From Deltaproteobacteria bacterium (GTDB lineage: Bacteria; Myxococcota_A; Polyangia; Haliangiales; Haliangiaceae): a stretch of 12,968 nt of DNA. Made by a program: the position numbers and the translations under genes. The stretch covers positions 1 to 12,968 of the forward strand of contig JACCYD010001417.1 of assembly GCA_013696695.1 (NCBI GenBank). The letters are read 5' to 3'. Shown piece after piece: positions 1-8,200 of the stretch (the stretch's first letter is position 1; each line of letters begins with the position of its first letter). The notes beneath the pieces are model-generated. The model did not search any database and was not told where the DNA came from. It worked only from the letters and a program-made list of their open reading frames with translations.

Positions 1-68
1 TCGCGGTCGACACGGGCGCATGTTGGGCAGACCAGGTTGCCCACGTCGTGCGTGTTAGCGTGAACGTG

Positions 69-896
69 ATGAGCTCGCGACTCGCGGTGATGGTGGTCGC
101 AAGCGGCGTGTGCTGCATGGTTGCGGCGTGCGGCAGCAAGGCAGACCTGCCGGGCGGTGGCGGCTCGACCAGCGGCTCAACCAGCGGCTCGACCAGCGGC
201 TCGACGAGCGGCTCGACCACGGGGGTTGCGTCCGGCTCGTGGACCAGCGAGCTGCCCAAGGAAGATCCTGCGCATGCGGTCGTCGTGCGGGCGTCCGAAG
301 GCAAGCCGCCGAGATTTCCGCTGCTGTCGAAGGACGGCAACGTCGCGGCCGTCGAGATCGTGACCCCGATCGGACAGTCAGGCGGCAGCACCTATTCGAT
401 CGCCTTCGTCCCGTTCGGCTCGGACGCGTGGTCCGGTAATTTTGAGGTCGTCACGCTGGTCGACGCGCGCTTGATCCATCTGCTGCTCGATTCGGAGTCG
501 GAGCCGACGATCGATATCGACACGATCAAGAAGGCGGCCGCTGGCGTCACCGAGCGCATCGGGAAGGAATCCTTCACGTCGTTTCCCAGCAGCATCGATA
601 AGCTTGCTGTGAGCAGGTATCTCCCTGCTCGCCCGTTCACGCTGCGGATCGAGGAAGAGAAGACCAAGGCGATCACGATCTTCCTCGAGCAGGAGGGCAG
701 GGTCGTCGCGACCGACTCGATCCAGCCCGAGCCGCGCGGGCGCGTCGGCGATGTCGAGTGTGTCGCGGCGCCGATCGCGAAGCGCGCGTGGTTCGATTCC
801 GAGCGCCAGCGACTGCTCCTTCAGATCGGTTGGCGAACGACTGCCGAGGCGTGCGAGGTCCCGGATGTGCGACATCGGCTCCTCGGTATTCGTTGA
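69..896 (+). CDS. Putative lipoprotein with Ser/Thr/Gly linker, unknown function
   Basis: About 275 residues from ATG at 69. An in-frame GTG at 48 would add seven residues, but ATG 69 gives a textbook lipoprotein signal: short basic start (SSR), hydrophobic stretch, and lipobox VAAC with Cys at residue 21. Predicted to be lipidated and held in the cell envelope. After Cys comes a flexible linker of GSTS units encoded by a 12-bp tandem repeat, then about 220 residues of mixed alpha/beta character with no family I recognise. A Cys pair near the C-terminus (V-E-C-V and E-A-C-E) could form a disulfide. No strong Shine-Dalgarno is visible before either start. The linker style is common in Myxococcota lipoproteins. 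The secretion call is fairly safe; the function is unknown. Confidence 0.8.
   Translation: MSSRLAVMVVASGVCCMVAACGSKADLPGGGGSTSGSTSGSTSGSTSGSTTGVASGSWTSELPKEDPAHAVVVRASEGKPPRFPLLSKDGNVAAVEIVTPIGQSGGSTYSIAFVPFGSDAWSGNFEVVTLVDARLIHLLLDSESEPTIDIDTIKKAAAGVTERIGKESFTSFPSSIDKLAVSRYLPARPFTLRIEEEKTKAITIFLEQEGRVVATDSIQPEPRGRVGDVECVAAPIAKRAWFDSERQRLLLQIGWRTTAEACEVPDVRHRLLGIR
161..220 (+). repeat. Five 12-bp tandem repeats encoding GSTS units
   Basis: Units of the form CGGCTCGACCAG at 161-172, 173-184, 185-196, 197-208 and 209-220. Single-base differences occur in units 2 (A for G), 4 (G for C) and 5 (C for G at the last position). The 12-bp period keeps the reading frame, so copy-number change would only lengthen or shorten the lipoprotein linker. 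Confidence 0.9.
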
Positions 897-955
897 ACGA
901 TCTCGGCAGCTTCCGTCTGTGAACGCAATGCCTCGAATCGCGCGTTGATAAGATT

Positions 956-1327
956 ATGCTCGGTCGCCTCGCCGTCGTCGCCGGTCTCCTGATCGCTCCG
1001 TTCGCGTTCGCGACCGAGACGCCGCAGCGCCAGCAGATCAACGTCACCGGCAGCTACACCAGCAACTGGGAAGACGTCCGCCTCGTGCAGGACGGCGATC
1101 GCGTGCACGGCACGTACGTGTGCTGCGGTGGTGGAACGATCGAAGGACGCATCATCGAAGGCCGCACGCTGCGCTATGTGTGGCGGCAGCCGAGCGGCTG
1201 GGGCCTCGGTGTGTGGGCGATCGATGCGACGCATCTCGACGGCACGTGGGGCGCAGGTCAGAGCGAGGTCAGTGGTGGACGCTGGGACCTCGCGCGCAAG
1301 AAACCGAAGAGCCAACTCGCGAACTGA
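956..1327 (+). CDS. Small secreted protein of unknown function, likely beta-rich
   Basis: 123 residues. The N-terminus has a signal peptide with a hydrophobic core (AVVAGLLIAPFAFA) and a likely cleavage site after AFA near residue 19, so the product should be exported. The mature part is a run of short Gly/Trp/Tyr-containing strands (GSYTSNW, HGTYV, LRYVWR, LDGTWG, GGRWDL), a pattern seen in small beta-barrel or lipocalin-like folds. A vicinal Cys pair (residues 56-57) sits before a GGG turn. The C-terminal tail is basic. It starts 59 bp after the upstream lipoprotein stop, on the same strand. No family is recognised and function cannot be given. Alternative: a metal-responsive or inhibitor-type beta protein, purely speculative. 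Confidence 0.7.
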   Translation: MLGRLAVVAGLLIAPFAFATETPQRQQINVTGSYTSNWEDVRLVQDGDRVHGTYVCCGGGTIEGRIIEGRTLRYVWRQPSGWGLGVWAIDATHLDGTWGAGQSEVSGGRWDLARKKPKSQLAN

Positions 1328-1385
1328 GATCCCGTCCGATATCCGGACAGCATCCGGGCACGACCATTGCCTCCATGTGGTGGTC

Positions 1386-2777
1386 ATGCGTGCTCGATTC
1401 GATCGCGGAACGTTGGTGCTCGAGGCTGGATCCGGAATCTCCGGCGCTCGAGATCCGTCGCAGATTCCAGGTGCTGCGTGGGATGACGAGGGTCGCGCGT
1501 GGCGCGTTCCCGCGGAGCGTTACCACGAGCTTCGTGTCCAGATGGCGGACGAGCCTGTCCGTCCACCGGACATCTGGGAGGGCGCGCCGAAGGTGCAAGT
1601 GAGCTCGGCGTGGCAGCTGCCACCGTTACGCTGGTATCAGCAAGCCGCTCTCGCTCACTGGCGCATTGCCGGTCAGCGCGGCGTGATCGCGCTGCCCACG
1701 GGCTCGGGCAAGACGCTCGTCGCTCTGGCGGCGATCGCCGAGCTCGGCGTCCCGGCCTTGATCGTCGTGCCCACGTGCGTGCTCCTCGATCAATGGGCCG
1801 AGGCGTTGTCGCGGTGCTGGCAGGGCGAGGTCGGCCGGCTGGGTGATGGCGAATATCGCGTCGGGGCGATCACCGTCTCCACGTATTCGAGCGCCGTGAT
1901 CTGGGCGCCACGGATCGGTGATCGGTTCGGGCTCGTGATCGTCGACGAGGCGCACCACGTCGGCGCATGGTGTCCGGGCGAGGTGCTCGAGATGCTGGTC
2001 GCGCCGGCCCGCATGGGGCTCACCGCCACGCCGCCACCACCGGGAGGGGAGCTCGGCGAGCGCGTCGGGCCGGTGATCTATTCGATCGGCGTCGATGCGC
2101 TGACAGGGGATGCCCTCGCCGAGTACGAGCTCGTCACCATACCGATCGCGCTCGCACCACCCGAGCGCGTGCACTACCGCACTCAGCGCGGAAGGTTCGC
2201 GCATGTCTACGCGAAGCACGCCCGCCGGCAGCGCGGCGAGATGTCGTGGCACCAGTTCGTGCGCACCGCCACGCGCACCACCGAGGGTCGCGAGGCGCTG
2301 GAAGCGTGGAAGGATTATCGGGCGCTGATCGCGTATCCCACGGGTAAGCAGGCGGCCTTGCGCGAGCTGCTCGCCAGGCATCGCGGCGAACGCACGCTGG
2401 TATTTACTGGCGATAACGCCACGGCGTATCGGATCGCGCGCGAGCTGCTCGTCGTCCCGATCACGCACGAGATCGGCCGCGTCGAGCGCACGCAGGTGCT
2501 CGAGCGGTTTCGGACGGGCGAGATCACCGTCTTGGTGTCGTCGCAGGTACTCGATGAAGGCTTCGATCTGCCCGATGCGGACATCGCGATCATCGTCGGC
2601 GGGTCGTCGAGCGCGCGCCGGCAGGTCCAGCGGATCGGTCGTGTCTTGCGCCCGCGTCCCGGCAAGCAGGCCCTGGTCTACGAGCTCGCCGTGGACGACA
2701 CCACGGAGATCGAGTACGTGCGTCGCCGCCGCGCCGGCCTCGAGCGGCCGGTTCGGGCGGCAGGAGGTGTGCGATGA
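1386..2777 (+). CDS. XPB/Ssl2-type SF2 DNA helicase
   Basis: 463 residues from ATG 1386. The frame is open upstream to 1128, but that part overlaps the previous gene and has no helicase-like sequence. Residues 1-95 resemble the N-terminal damage-recognition region of archaeal XPB (W-D/R-x-W segment, then LRWYQ). Helicase motifs: Q-like LRWYQQAAL (81-89), Walker A PTGSGKT (104-110), DEAH (187-190), TATP (213-216), TLVFTGDN (337-344), motif V near 382-402 ending DEGFDLPDADIAI, and arginine-finger motif QRIGRVLRPR (415-424). The insert between the two helicase lobes (about 255-320) fits the XPB thumb. Expected role: 3'-to-5' ATP-driven DNA opening in nucleotide excision repair. The next gene encodes its likely nuclease partner, with an ATGA overlap. 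Oddity: the RED motif expected just after TAT is PPG (218-220). A general SF2 restriction or defence helicase is the alternative; the DUF790 partner argues for XPB. Confidence 0.9.
   Translation: MRARFDRGTLVLEAGSGISGARDPSQIPGAAWDDEGRAWRVPAERYHELRVQMADEPVRPPDIWEGAPKVQVSSAWQLPPLRWYQQAALAHWRIAGQRGVIALPTGSGKTLVALAAIAELGVPALIVVPTCVLLDQWAEALSRCWQGEVGRLGDGEYRVGAITVSTYSSAVIWAPRIGDRFGLVIVDEAHHVGAWCPGEVLEMLVAPARMGLTATPPPPGGELGERVGPVIYSIGVDALTGDALAEYELVTIPIALAPPERVHYRTQRGRFAHVYAKHARRQRGEMSWHQFVRTATRTTEGREALEAWKDYRALIAYPTGKQAALRELLARHRGERTLVFTGDNATAYRIARELLVVPITHEIGRVERTQVLERFRTGEITVLVSSQVLDEGFDLPDADIAIIVGGSSSARRQVQRIGRVLRPRPGKQALVYELAVDDTTEIEYVRRRRAGLERPVRAAGGVR
2762..2767 (+). promoter_or_regulatory. 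Strong Shine-Dalgarno for the Bax1-like gene
   Basis: A perfect AGGAGG lies inside the last codons of the helicase gene, six bases before the ATG at 2774. The ATGA overlap (2774-2777) plus this site supports translational coupling and fixes the start of the second gene. Confidence 0.85.
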
Positions 2778-3907
2778 GCGCGGTGGCCACCGAGATCCGG
2801 CTGTTCGACCAGCGCGACGTGCCGTGGATCGGTTCGCTCCTCGATCTGATCGTGCACAGCCTCGGCCAGCCCTGGCGCGTACTTCTCGAACGTGTCGCGC
2901 ACGCCGATCTCGAAGCGCATCCGTCGCGCGTGCAGACGGTGCTGCGCGCGGTCCGCCGGCTGACCGGCGGCAAGGCTGAGCGAACGCGCGTTGCGCGCGA
3001 TCTTAGGGCGCTCGTGCTCGGGCATCCGGCGCTCGACCGCGACGCGCGGGATGCACGGCTCTCGATCGCCGCCACCACACTCGGCGTATCGCGCTCCGAT
3101 GTCGAGTCGCTGTTGTGGGCGGATCTCGCGCTCGAGCGTCCGGTCGTGTTGCCGTCGGGGCGCCCGCCGGAAGCTGCGCTGATCGCCCACGCGAACCTCG
3201 ATCGCATCCAGCGTGCGGTGCGGCGGGCGCGCTCGGTGCAGATCCGCGCGTGGGATCGCGCGAACGATCTGGTGCGTACCGTCGCGCGGTACGGCCTGAT
3301 CTCGCATGTTTCGCGCGGTGCGCGCGGCGAGACCATCCTCGACGTCACCGGTCCGCTCGCGCTGTTTCACACCACCACGGTGTACGGCAGCGCGCTCGCG
3401 CAGCTCGTGCCGTTGCTCGCCGAGCAGCCGCACTTCGAGCTCGACGCGGTGTGCGAATTCGATGGCATCGAGCAGACGCTGCGGGTCGAGCCCCCGTTGC
3501 TGTTGCCGGCGGTGCGGCCGTCGCGGCGAGCGCCGAGCATCGCCGAGCGGCTCGCGCGCGATCTCCAGAAAGCGAAGTACGTCGTCGAGCGCGAGCCGTC
3601 ACCGCTCGAGGCAGGCGACGAGCTGGTGTTCCCTGATCTCGCCATCGACATTGCGGTCGGCGACGCAGCGAGCGACATGGCTGCGGGCTCGCCCGGAGCG
3701 GGATTCGAGCGCTGGTGGATCGAGATCGTCGGCTTCTCGACGGCCGAGTACCTCACCTACAAGCTCGACCGCTATCAGGCCGCCGGGGTCGAGCGCATCG
3801 TGTTGCTGGTCGATGCCGACCGCACCACCGAGCTACTCGACCACCCACGCGTGCTCCCGTTCCGGCGCAGGGTTCCCCTCGATCTACTCGAGGGAGTGTG
3901 GCGATGA
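2774..3907 (+). CDS. Bax1-like nuclease (DUF790 family)
   Basis: 377 residues, close to the roughly 400 usual for DUF790. Archaeal Bax1 binds XPB and cuts DNA next to the bubble the helicase opens; that role is transferred here by family and gene order. Visible family landmarks: NLDRIQRAVRRA (141-152), GPLALFHTTTVYG (193-205), E258 in an SIAERL helix, VEREPSPL (271-278), PDLAID (287-292), EIVGF then AEYLTYKLDRY (317-334), and a closing strand IVLLVDAD (342-349). E258, D288 and E317 with K330 make a plausible PD-(D/E)XK-like metal site, assigned by eye. Differences from the archaeal consensus as I recall it: PDL for PDF and GFS for GFW. Residues 290-312 hold a short Gly/Ala/Ser insertion. It overlaps the helicase by four bases and is convergent with exbD, 21 bp away. 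Confidence 0.88.
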   Translation: MSAVATEIRLFDQRDVPWIGSLLDLIVHSLGQPWRVLLERVAHADLEAHPSRVQTVLRAVRRLTGGKAERTRVARDLRALVLGHPALDRDARDARLSIAATTLGVSRSDVESLLWADLALERPVVLPSGRPPEAALIAHANLDRIQRAVRRARSVQIRAWDRANDLVRTVARYGLISHVSRGARGETILDVTGPLALFHTTTVYGSALAQLVPLLAEQPHFELDAVCEFDGIEQTLRVEPPLLLPAVRPSRRAPSIAERLARDLQKAKYVVEREPSPLEAGDELVFPDLAIDIAVGDAASDMAAGSPGAGFERWWIEIVGFSTAEYLTYKLDRYQAAGVERIVLLVDADRTTELLDHPRVLPFRRRVPLDLLEGVWR

Positions 3908-3928
3908 CGTCGGGTGCACTGCGAGCGG

Positions 3929-4432
3929 CTACTTGCCGCCGGTACCGATCGCGAGCCGCGTCAGCCCGACGCGCTTCGCACGCTCCATCAGGTTGACCAA
4001 CCGGCCGGTGACCACATCGCGGTCGGCCTTGAGGATCACCTGCGTGAGCTTGTCGCGCGTGAACGCGGTGCGGAACAGGTTGTCGAGCTGATCGTCGGTC
4101 ATCTCTTTGCCACCGACGTAGACCTTGTCGTTGGGCGGGATCTCGAGGACGAGCGAGGGCTTGGTGACGTCGATCTCGGCCGACTGGCCCTCGGGAAGGT
4201 TGAGCTTGATGCCCGACTTGTCGGACTTGTCCTTGTCCTTCTTCTCCTTCTGCTCCTGGCGCTTCTCCTGGTTGCGCTCCGCCTGCACGGCGAGAGCGCT
4301 GACCATGAAGATCACCACCATCACGAGGAAGACGTCGGTGAGCGGAGTGATGTTGATCTCGGCGAAGATATCCCCGCCGCCTTCCTCATCATCCGAACCG
4401 CCGTTGACGTCAGGCTGCTTCCCGATCGCCAT
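3929..4432 (-). CDS. exbD: ExbD/TolR family proton-channel subunit
   Basis: 167 residues. Short acidic cytoplasmic N-terminus (DDEEGGG), then INITPLTDVFLVMVVIFMVS with one membrane helix (about 33-49). Asp33 at its start is the conserved proton-carrying residue of ExbD/TolR. A highly charged segment rich in Lys, Glu and Asp (51-73) follows, then a periplasmic domain of about 90 residues ending with the usual pattern ILKADRDV...LVNLMERAKRVGLTRLAIGT. With ExbB it should form an inner-membrane channel that uses the proton gradient to drive a TonB- or Tol-type partner. Its start overlaps the end of exbB by 23 bp. No TonB, TolA or Pal gene lies in the window, so the driven process is open. It could equally be named TolR. 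Confidence 0.92.
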   Translation of the reverse strand: MAIGKQPDVNGGSDDEEGGGDIFAEINITPLTDVFLVMVVIFMVSALAVQAERNQEKRQEQKEKKDKDKSDKSGIKLNLPEGQSAEIDVTKPSLVLEIPPNDKVYVGGKEMTDDQLDNLFRTAFTRDKLTQVILKADRDVVTGRLVNLMERAKRVGLTRLAIGTGGK

Positions 4433-5159
4433 CGCCGTCTCCCTTCGTGGATTTGAGCTCGGACTTCTCGGACTTCTCGGACTTCGCCTCGGTCTTGTCG
4501 TCCGACTTCTTCGCCTTGCGGCCCGGCAACGAATCGCCCGGCAGGTCGAGGAGGAGCTCGAGGAATTCGTCGGTCAGGAGCTTGAGCTCCGTCGCGATGC
4601 GGTTGGCGCGCTGGCTGAAGTAGTTGAACAGGATGACCGCTTCGACGGCGACCAAGATGCCGGCGGCGGTGACGACGAGCGCGGAGGAGATCGGGCCGGC
4701 GATCTCGCCGAGCTTGACCGTCTCGTTCGGGTTGAGCTCGCCCATCGCGAGGATGATGCCGACGACCGTGCCGAACAGACCGATGAACGGGGAGGTGGCA
4801 CCCACGGTACCGAGCATCCACAACCGGGACTTGAGCTCGGTGTTGACCCTCAGGCGTTCGCGGTGAACGGCGGTGGCTACGTGCTCGGGCTTCGCGCGTC
4901 CGAGCCGCTCGTAGCCGACCAGGAAGACATCCGCGATCGGAGATGGCGACCGCTCGCAGGCGGACCGCGCTTCATCCAGCGCGCCGCGACCGAGGCAGCG
5001 GGTCACGGTCTCGCCGAGCATTCGCGCACGGGTCACGAACTGCCATTGCGCGATGGCGCGTTCGATACCGACGGCGAGAGCGATCACCGAGAACACCGCG
5101 ACGACCCACATCGCGCCGCCGCCATGGCTCATCAGCTCCCAAACAGACGAAGATTCCAT
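4410..5159 (-). CDS. exbB: ExbB/TolQ/MotA-family proton-channel protein
   Basis: 249 residues. Three membrane helices (about 17-33, 113-139, 152-180) with the family signature GATSPFIGLFGTVVGI (120-135) and a second conserved helix GPISSALVVTAAGILVAVEA (155-174). A cytoplasmic loop lies between helices 1 and 2. The C-terminal tail (213-249) is an unusual charged stretch with repeated KSE units. Role: pore-forming partner of the following ExbD, turning proton flow into mechanical work on an envelope partner. The start has AAGGA at 5171-5175 (minus strand), 11 bases before ATG, slightly long spacing. It begins 52 bp after the metallohydrolase stop on the same strand, so the three may be one transcript. 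TolQ is an equally valid label. Confidence 0.92.
   Translation of the reverse strand: MESSSVWELMSHGGGAMWVVAVFSVIALAVGIERAIAQWQFVTRARMLGETVTRCLGRGALDEARSACERSPSPIADVFLVGYERLGRAKPEHVATAVHRERLRVNTELKSRLWMLGTVGATSPFIGLFGTVVGIILAMGELNPNETVKLGEIAGPISSALVVTAAGILVAVEAVILFNYFSQRANRIATELKLLTDEFLELLLDLPGDSLPGRKAKKSDDKTEAKSEKSEKSELKSTKGDGDGDREAA
4459..4485 (-). repeat. Three 9-bp repeats encoding KSE units in the ExbB tail
   Basis: Three exact copies of TCGGACTTC (plus-strand reading) at 4459-4467, 4468-4476 and 4477-4485. They encode the KSEKSEKSE stretch of the cytoplasmic ExbB tail. The period is a multiple of three, so slippage would stay in frame. Confidence 0.85.
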
Positions 5160-5211
5160 GAGTGCCTGTTTCCTTAAATAGCATGACCACTAGGCAGACG
5201 GCCCGCCCAAG

Positions 5212-8200
5212 CTACGGGGCAAACGGAGCCCGATACCCACCACCGTCGAAATCCACGAACACAGGTGCGGTGAATGCGGTTGCGGGGATGCCTCTTCCTG
5301 TCAGCGCAGTTCGAATCAGGTCGAAGTCGCCCGAAAGAATTGCAGCCTGCGAATCATCATCGATCGTGTCGCCGGTGAGCAACGGGAAGACCGCTCGGTC
5401 ACCACGCACCCGGAACACCAACCACGCATCGCCGCTGCGTGCGCCCACGCGCGTCGCGATATCCGCGGCGTCGAGCGTGACGGTCACCGTCGCTTCGAAC
5501 CGCTTGTGATTGCCCGGGCCCCCGATCGTGACGAGCTGGACGGTCATCGACTCGGCCGTCAGTGAGGCAGTGGCGCACGGGTCCTTGACGTCGAGGGTCG
5601 CGATCGTTCGGCTGGTGAAGCACTTGAGCGGCGCGAGCGCGGTGATCGAATCCATGATCGGCTCCGGCGTCGTGTTCGCAAACACCTCGAGCGTGTCGAA
5701 CTCGGCCCAGTCGGCAGACGTCAGCTTGACGGTCAGCGTGATCGGGCCGGTCGAGGGGATCACCCGGCCGAGCGCCGGCTGATTCGCGACGGTGACCTCG
5801 ATCATCGGACCATTCGTGACCACGACATCGCGCGGCGTGTTGTTCGAGCCGGTCTGGGTGGCGAGCACGGCATCGACGGCAGCGCCGCTCGCGAGGGCGG
5901 CGCCGGAATCGTCGGGGACGCGGATCAACGTGCGCGGCATGCCGACCGCGGGCGAGGACTTGTGGGTGTCGCTGTTGCCTGCAGGCGTCACGTAGAGGCC
6001 CAGCGACAGCATGCTGAGCCAGTCGCGCATCACGAGGTCGAGCGACTCGTTCTCGCGCACGCCATCGTCGTTGGAGTCGACGATGTCGAAGCCGTTCCAC
6101 ACCTCGAGGCCGTTGAACGCATCGCTCCACAGCGACTCGCCGGGAAGTCGCAGATCCGCGTTCGGCAGGTCGGCATCGTCGAAGTCGCCGAAGATGGTGC
6201 CGGCGTCGTAGTCGTAGAGGACGTTGGCGCGCGAGAACGCCGCCTGGAACGCCGTGAAGCCGCTGCCGCGCGGGTGGTTGACCTGCACCATCTGCGCGCC
6301 GCGGTCGCGCATCGCATCGTAGATCTGGCCGGGTAGCATCGCGAACGGCTCCGTGCCGCGCGCCCAGTCGATCGCGCCGCGATTCGCGGAGTCGTTGTCG
6401 GGAACCAGCGGCCACGCATTGAAGTGGCCGTACGCGAACGGCGTGACCTCGATGCCCGACACCACGCGCACCTGCGATTGCAGCTGCAGCGATTCGACCA
6501 CCGGTTGCAGATCCGCGACGTAGTCGTGATCGGTGGCTGCGAACATCTCGACGCCGGCCGACACCGCCGACCGCACGCGCAGATCGTTGCTGATCGGCGA
6601 GTCGGGCGAGCCGAGCTGGTGAACGTGCCAGTCGCTGGCGAGGTAGCCGGGCGACGGGTTGACGTGTGCGAGCCGCAGCTCGATCGCGACGTTCGCGTTC
6701 CCGGTCACCGGCGCCGACGCGATCGACCACTCGGTGCCGCGCGACGCATAGACGCGATACGTGCCACCGGCGGGAAGCAACAGCGGCTCGTCGACACCAT
6801 CGCCGGTCTCCGTGGTGGTGCCGCGGATGGCGTGAACGTTTGCGACGATCCCGTCGAGACGATCGGCGGTCTCGAACAGGCGCTTGTCGGGGAATGCCGG
6901 ATGATCGCCGACGACGAGCAACCGGCCCGGAATTGGCTGATCGGTGGCCTCGTCGAGGATCTGGAAGTCGACTTTGATCGGGGACGGCACGGTGAAGTCG
7001 AGAGAATCGGCGACCGGGCTTGCGGGAGAGCGCCCGACATTCTTGACCTCGGCCCTCAGCAACAGGTTGCCCGCGGTCGTGGGCACCTTGCCGCTGTACG
7101 TGCCATCGGCTCGGACATCCATGTAAGACAGGATCTTGTCGTCCGGCTGACCGTCGGCGTCCGTGTCCGTGTCGGCGTCGTCGAGCGTGCCGTTGGCGTT
7201 GCCATCGAGGAACACACCGACGCGCGCGCCGACGGCCGGGCCGCCCGCCGAGAGGTCGACCGTGCCCGACACCGTACGCAGCGTCTCACCGATGCCGGTG
7301 CGGAACACCGCGTCGACGTCCGATGCATCGCGACCGATCGCGACGTCGTATTGCTGGCGATACCCGGTATCGGGCGCCATTCGCAGGAAGTATTTGTCCG
7401 AGTTCAGGATGTCGAGCAGCGAGTCGTTGCCGTCGAGCATGATCGAGACGCCGGCGATCAACGCCTGCGTATGCGCCACCGGCGTGTCGTGCCGCGGGAT
7501 CACGCCGTACGCGGCGCCGGGCCCCTGATAGACGACGTAGTCGATCGGTTGCGGGTTGCCGAGCGTGGCGATCGCGGAGATGTCCGCGCGCTCGAAGCCG
7601 CGCGCGTTGGTCCACGCCTCGGTCTCGCCGCCGGTATCGGCGAGCGTGCCGAGGGGGCCGGCGATCGTATCGGGCCCGCCGTTGAACAGCGAGTGATGGA
7701 CCTCGACGACATTCGAGCCCGGCGCGAGCACGTACGTGGTGGCGCAGTCGACGCCGTCGTCGATATCGGGATCGACGTCGACATCGACCGGGAACACGCC
7801 GATGCCCTTGATGTTGATGAAGTCGTTGTTGCCGCTCTTACCGATCGCGCGCAGCACGGCGACGCCACCTTGCGAGCCGTCGCGGACGATGTCGACGCGC
7901 GTCGGCTCGCACGTGCGGCCGAGCAGGTAGATCAAGCTGAGCTCGCCGAAGTGATCTTCGAAGGCCTGCACGCCGCCTTCGAGCGCTGCTGCATCGACGA
8001 GGTTGCCGCCCTGCGGCACGACGCCGATCACGCGGGTCGGCGCCTGGACGATCACGCTGACCTTGTCGTTCTTGAGGAAGAAGTCGCCGACCAGGCCGCT
8101 GGTCGCCGGGCCCGCGAGCAGCTGACCGGCATCGGTGACCTCGCCGGCGAACGCCACTTGAGCTTCCCCGGTGGGTGGCGGGAGATCTGGGAAGTAGTCG

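Noticed and set aside
24..43. Inverted repeat TGGGCA/TGCCCA before the first lipoprotein
   Set aside because: A six-base stem with an eight-base loop and no T-tract is expected by chance in GC-rich DNA.
1334..1348. Small inverted repeat GTCCG/CGGAC after the small secreted gene
   Set aside because: Only five base pairs and no T-tract; too weak to call a terminator.
1128..1385. Upstream extension of the helicase frame
   Set aside because: It overlaps the small secreted protein gene and has no XPB-like sequence. ATG 1386 begins the part that resembles XPB N-termini.
1626..2468. A 280-codon minus-strand open frame inside the helicase
   Set aside because: It is a high-GC shadow; the plus strand carries all helicase motifs.
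3925..3959. Inverted repeat at the convergent Bax1/exbD end
   Set aside because: A six-base stem with a 23-base loop, mostly inside exbD, does not make a credible terminator.
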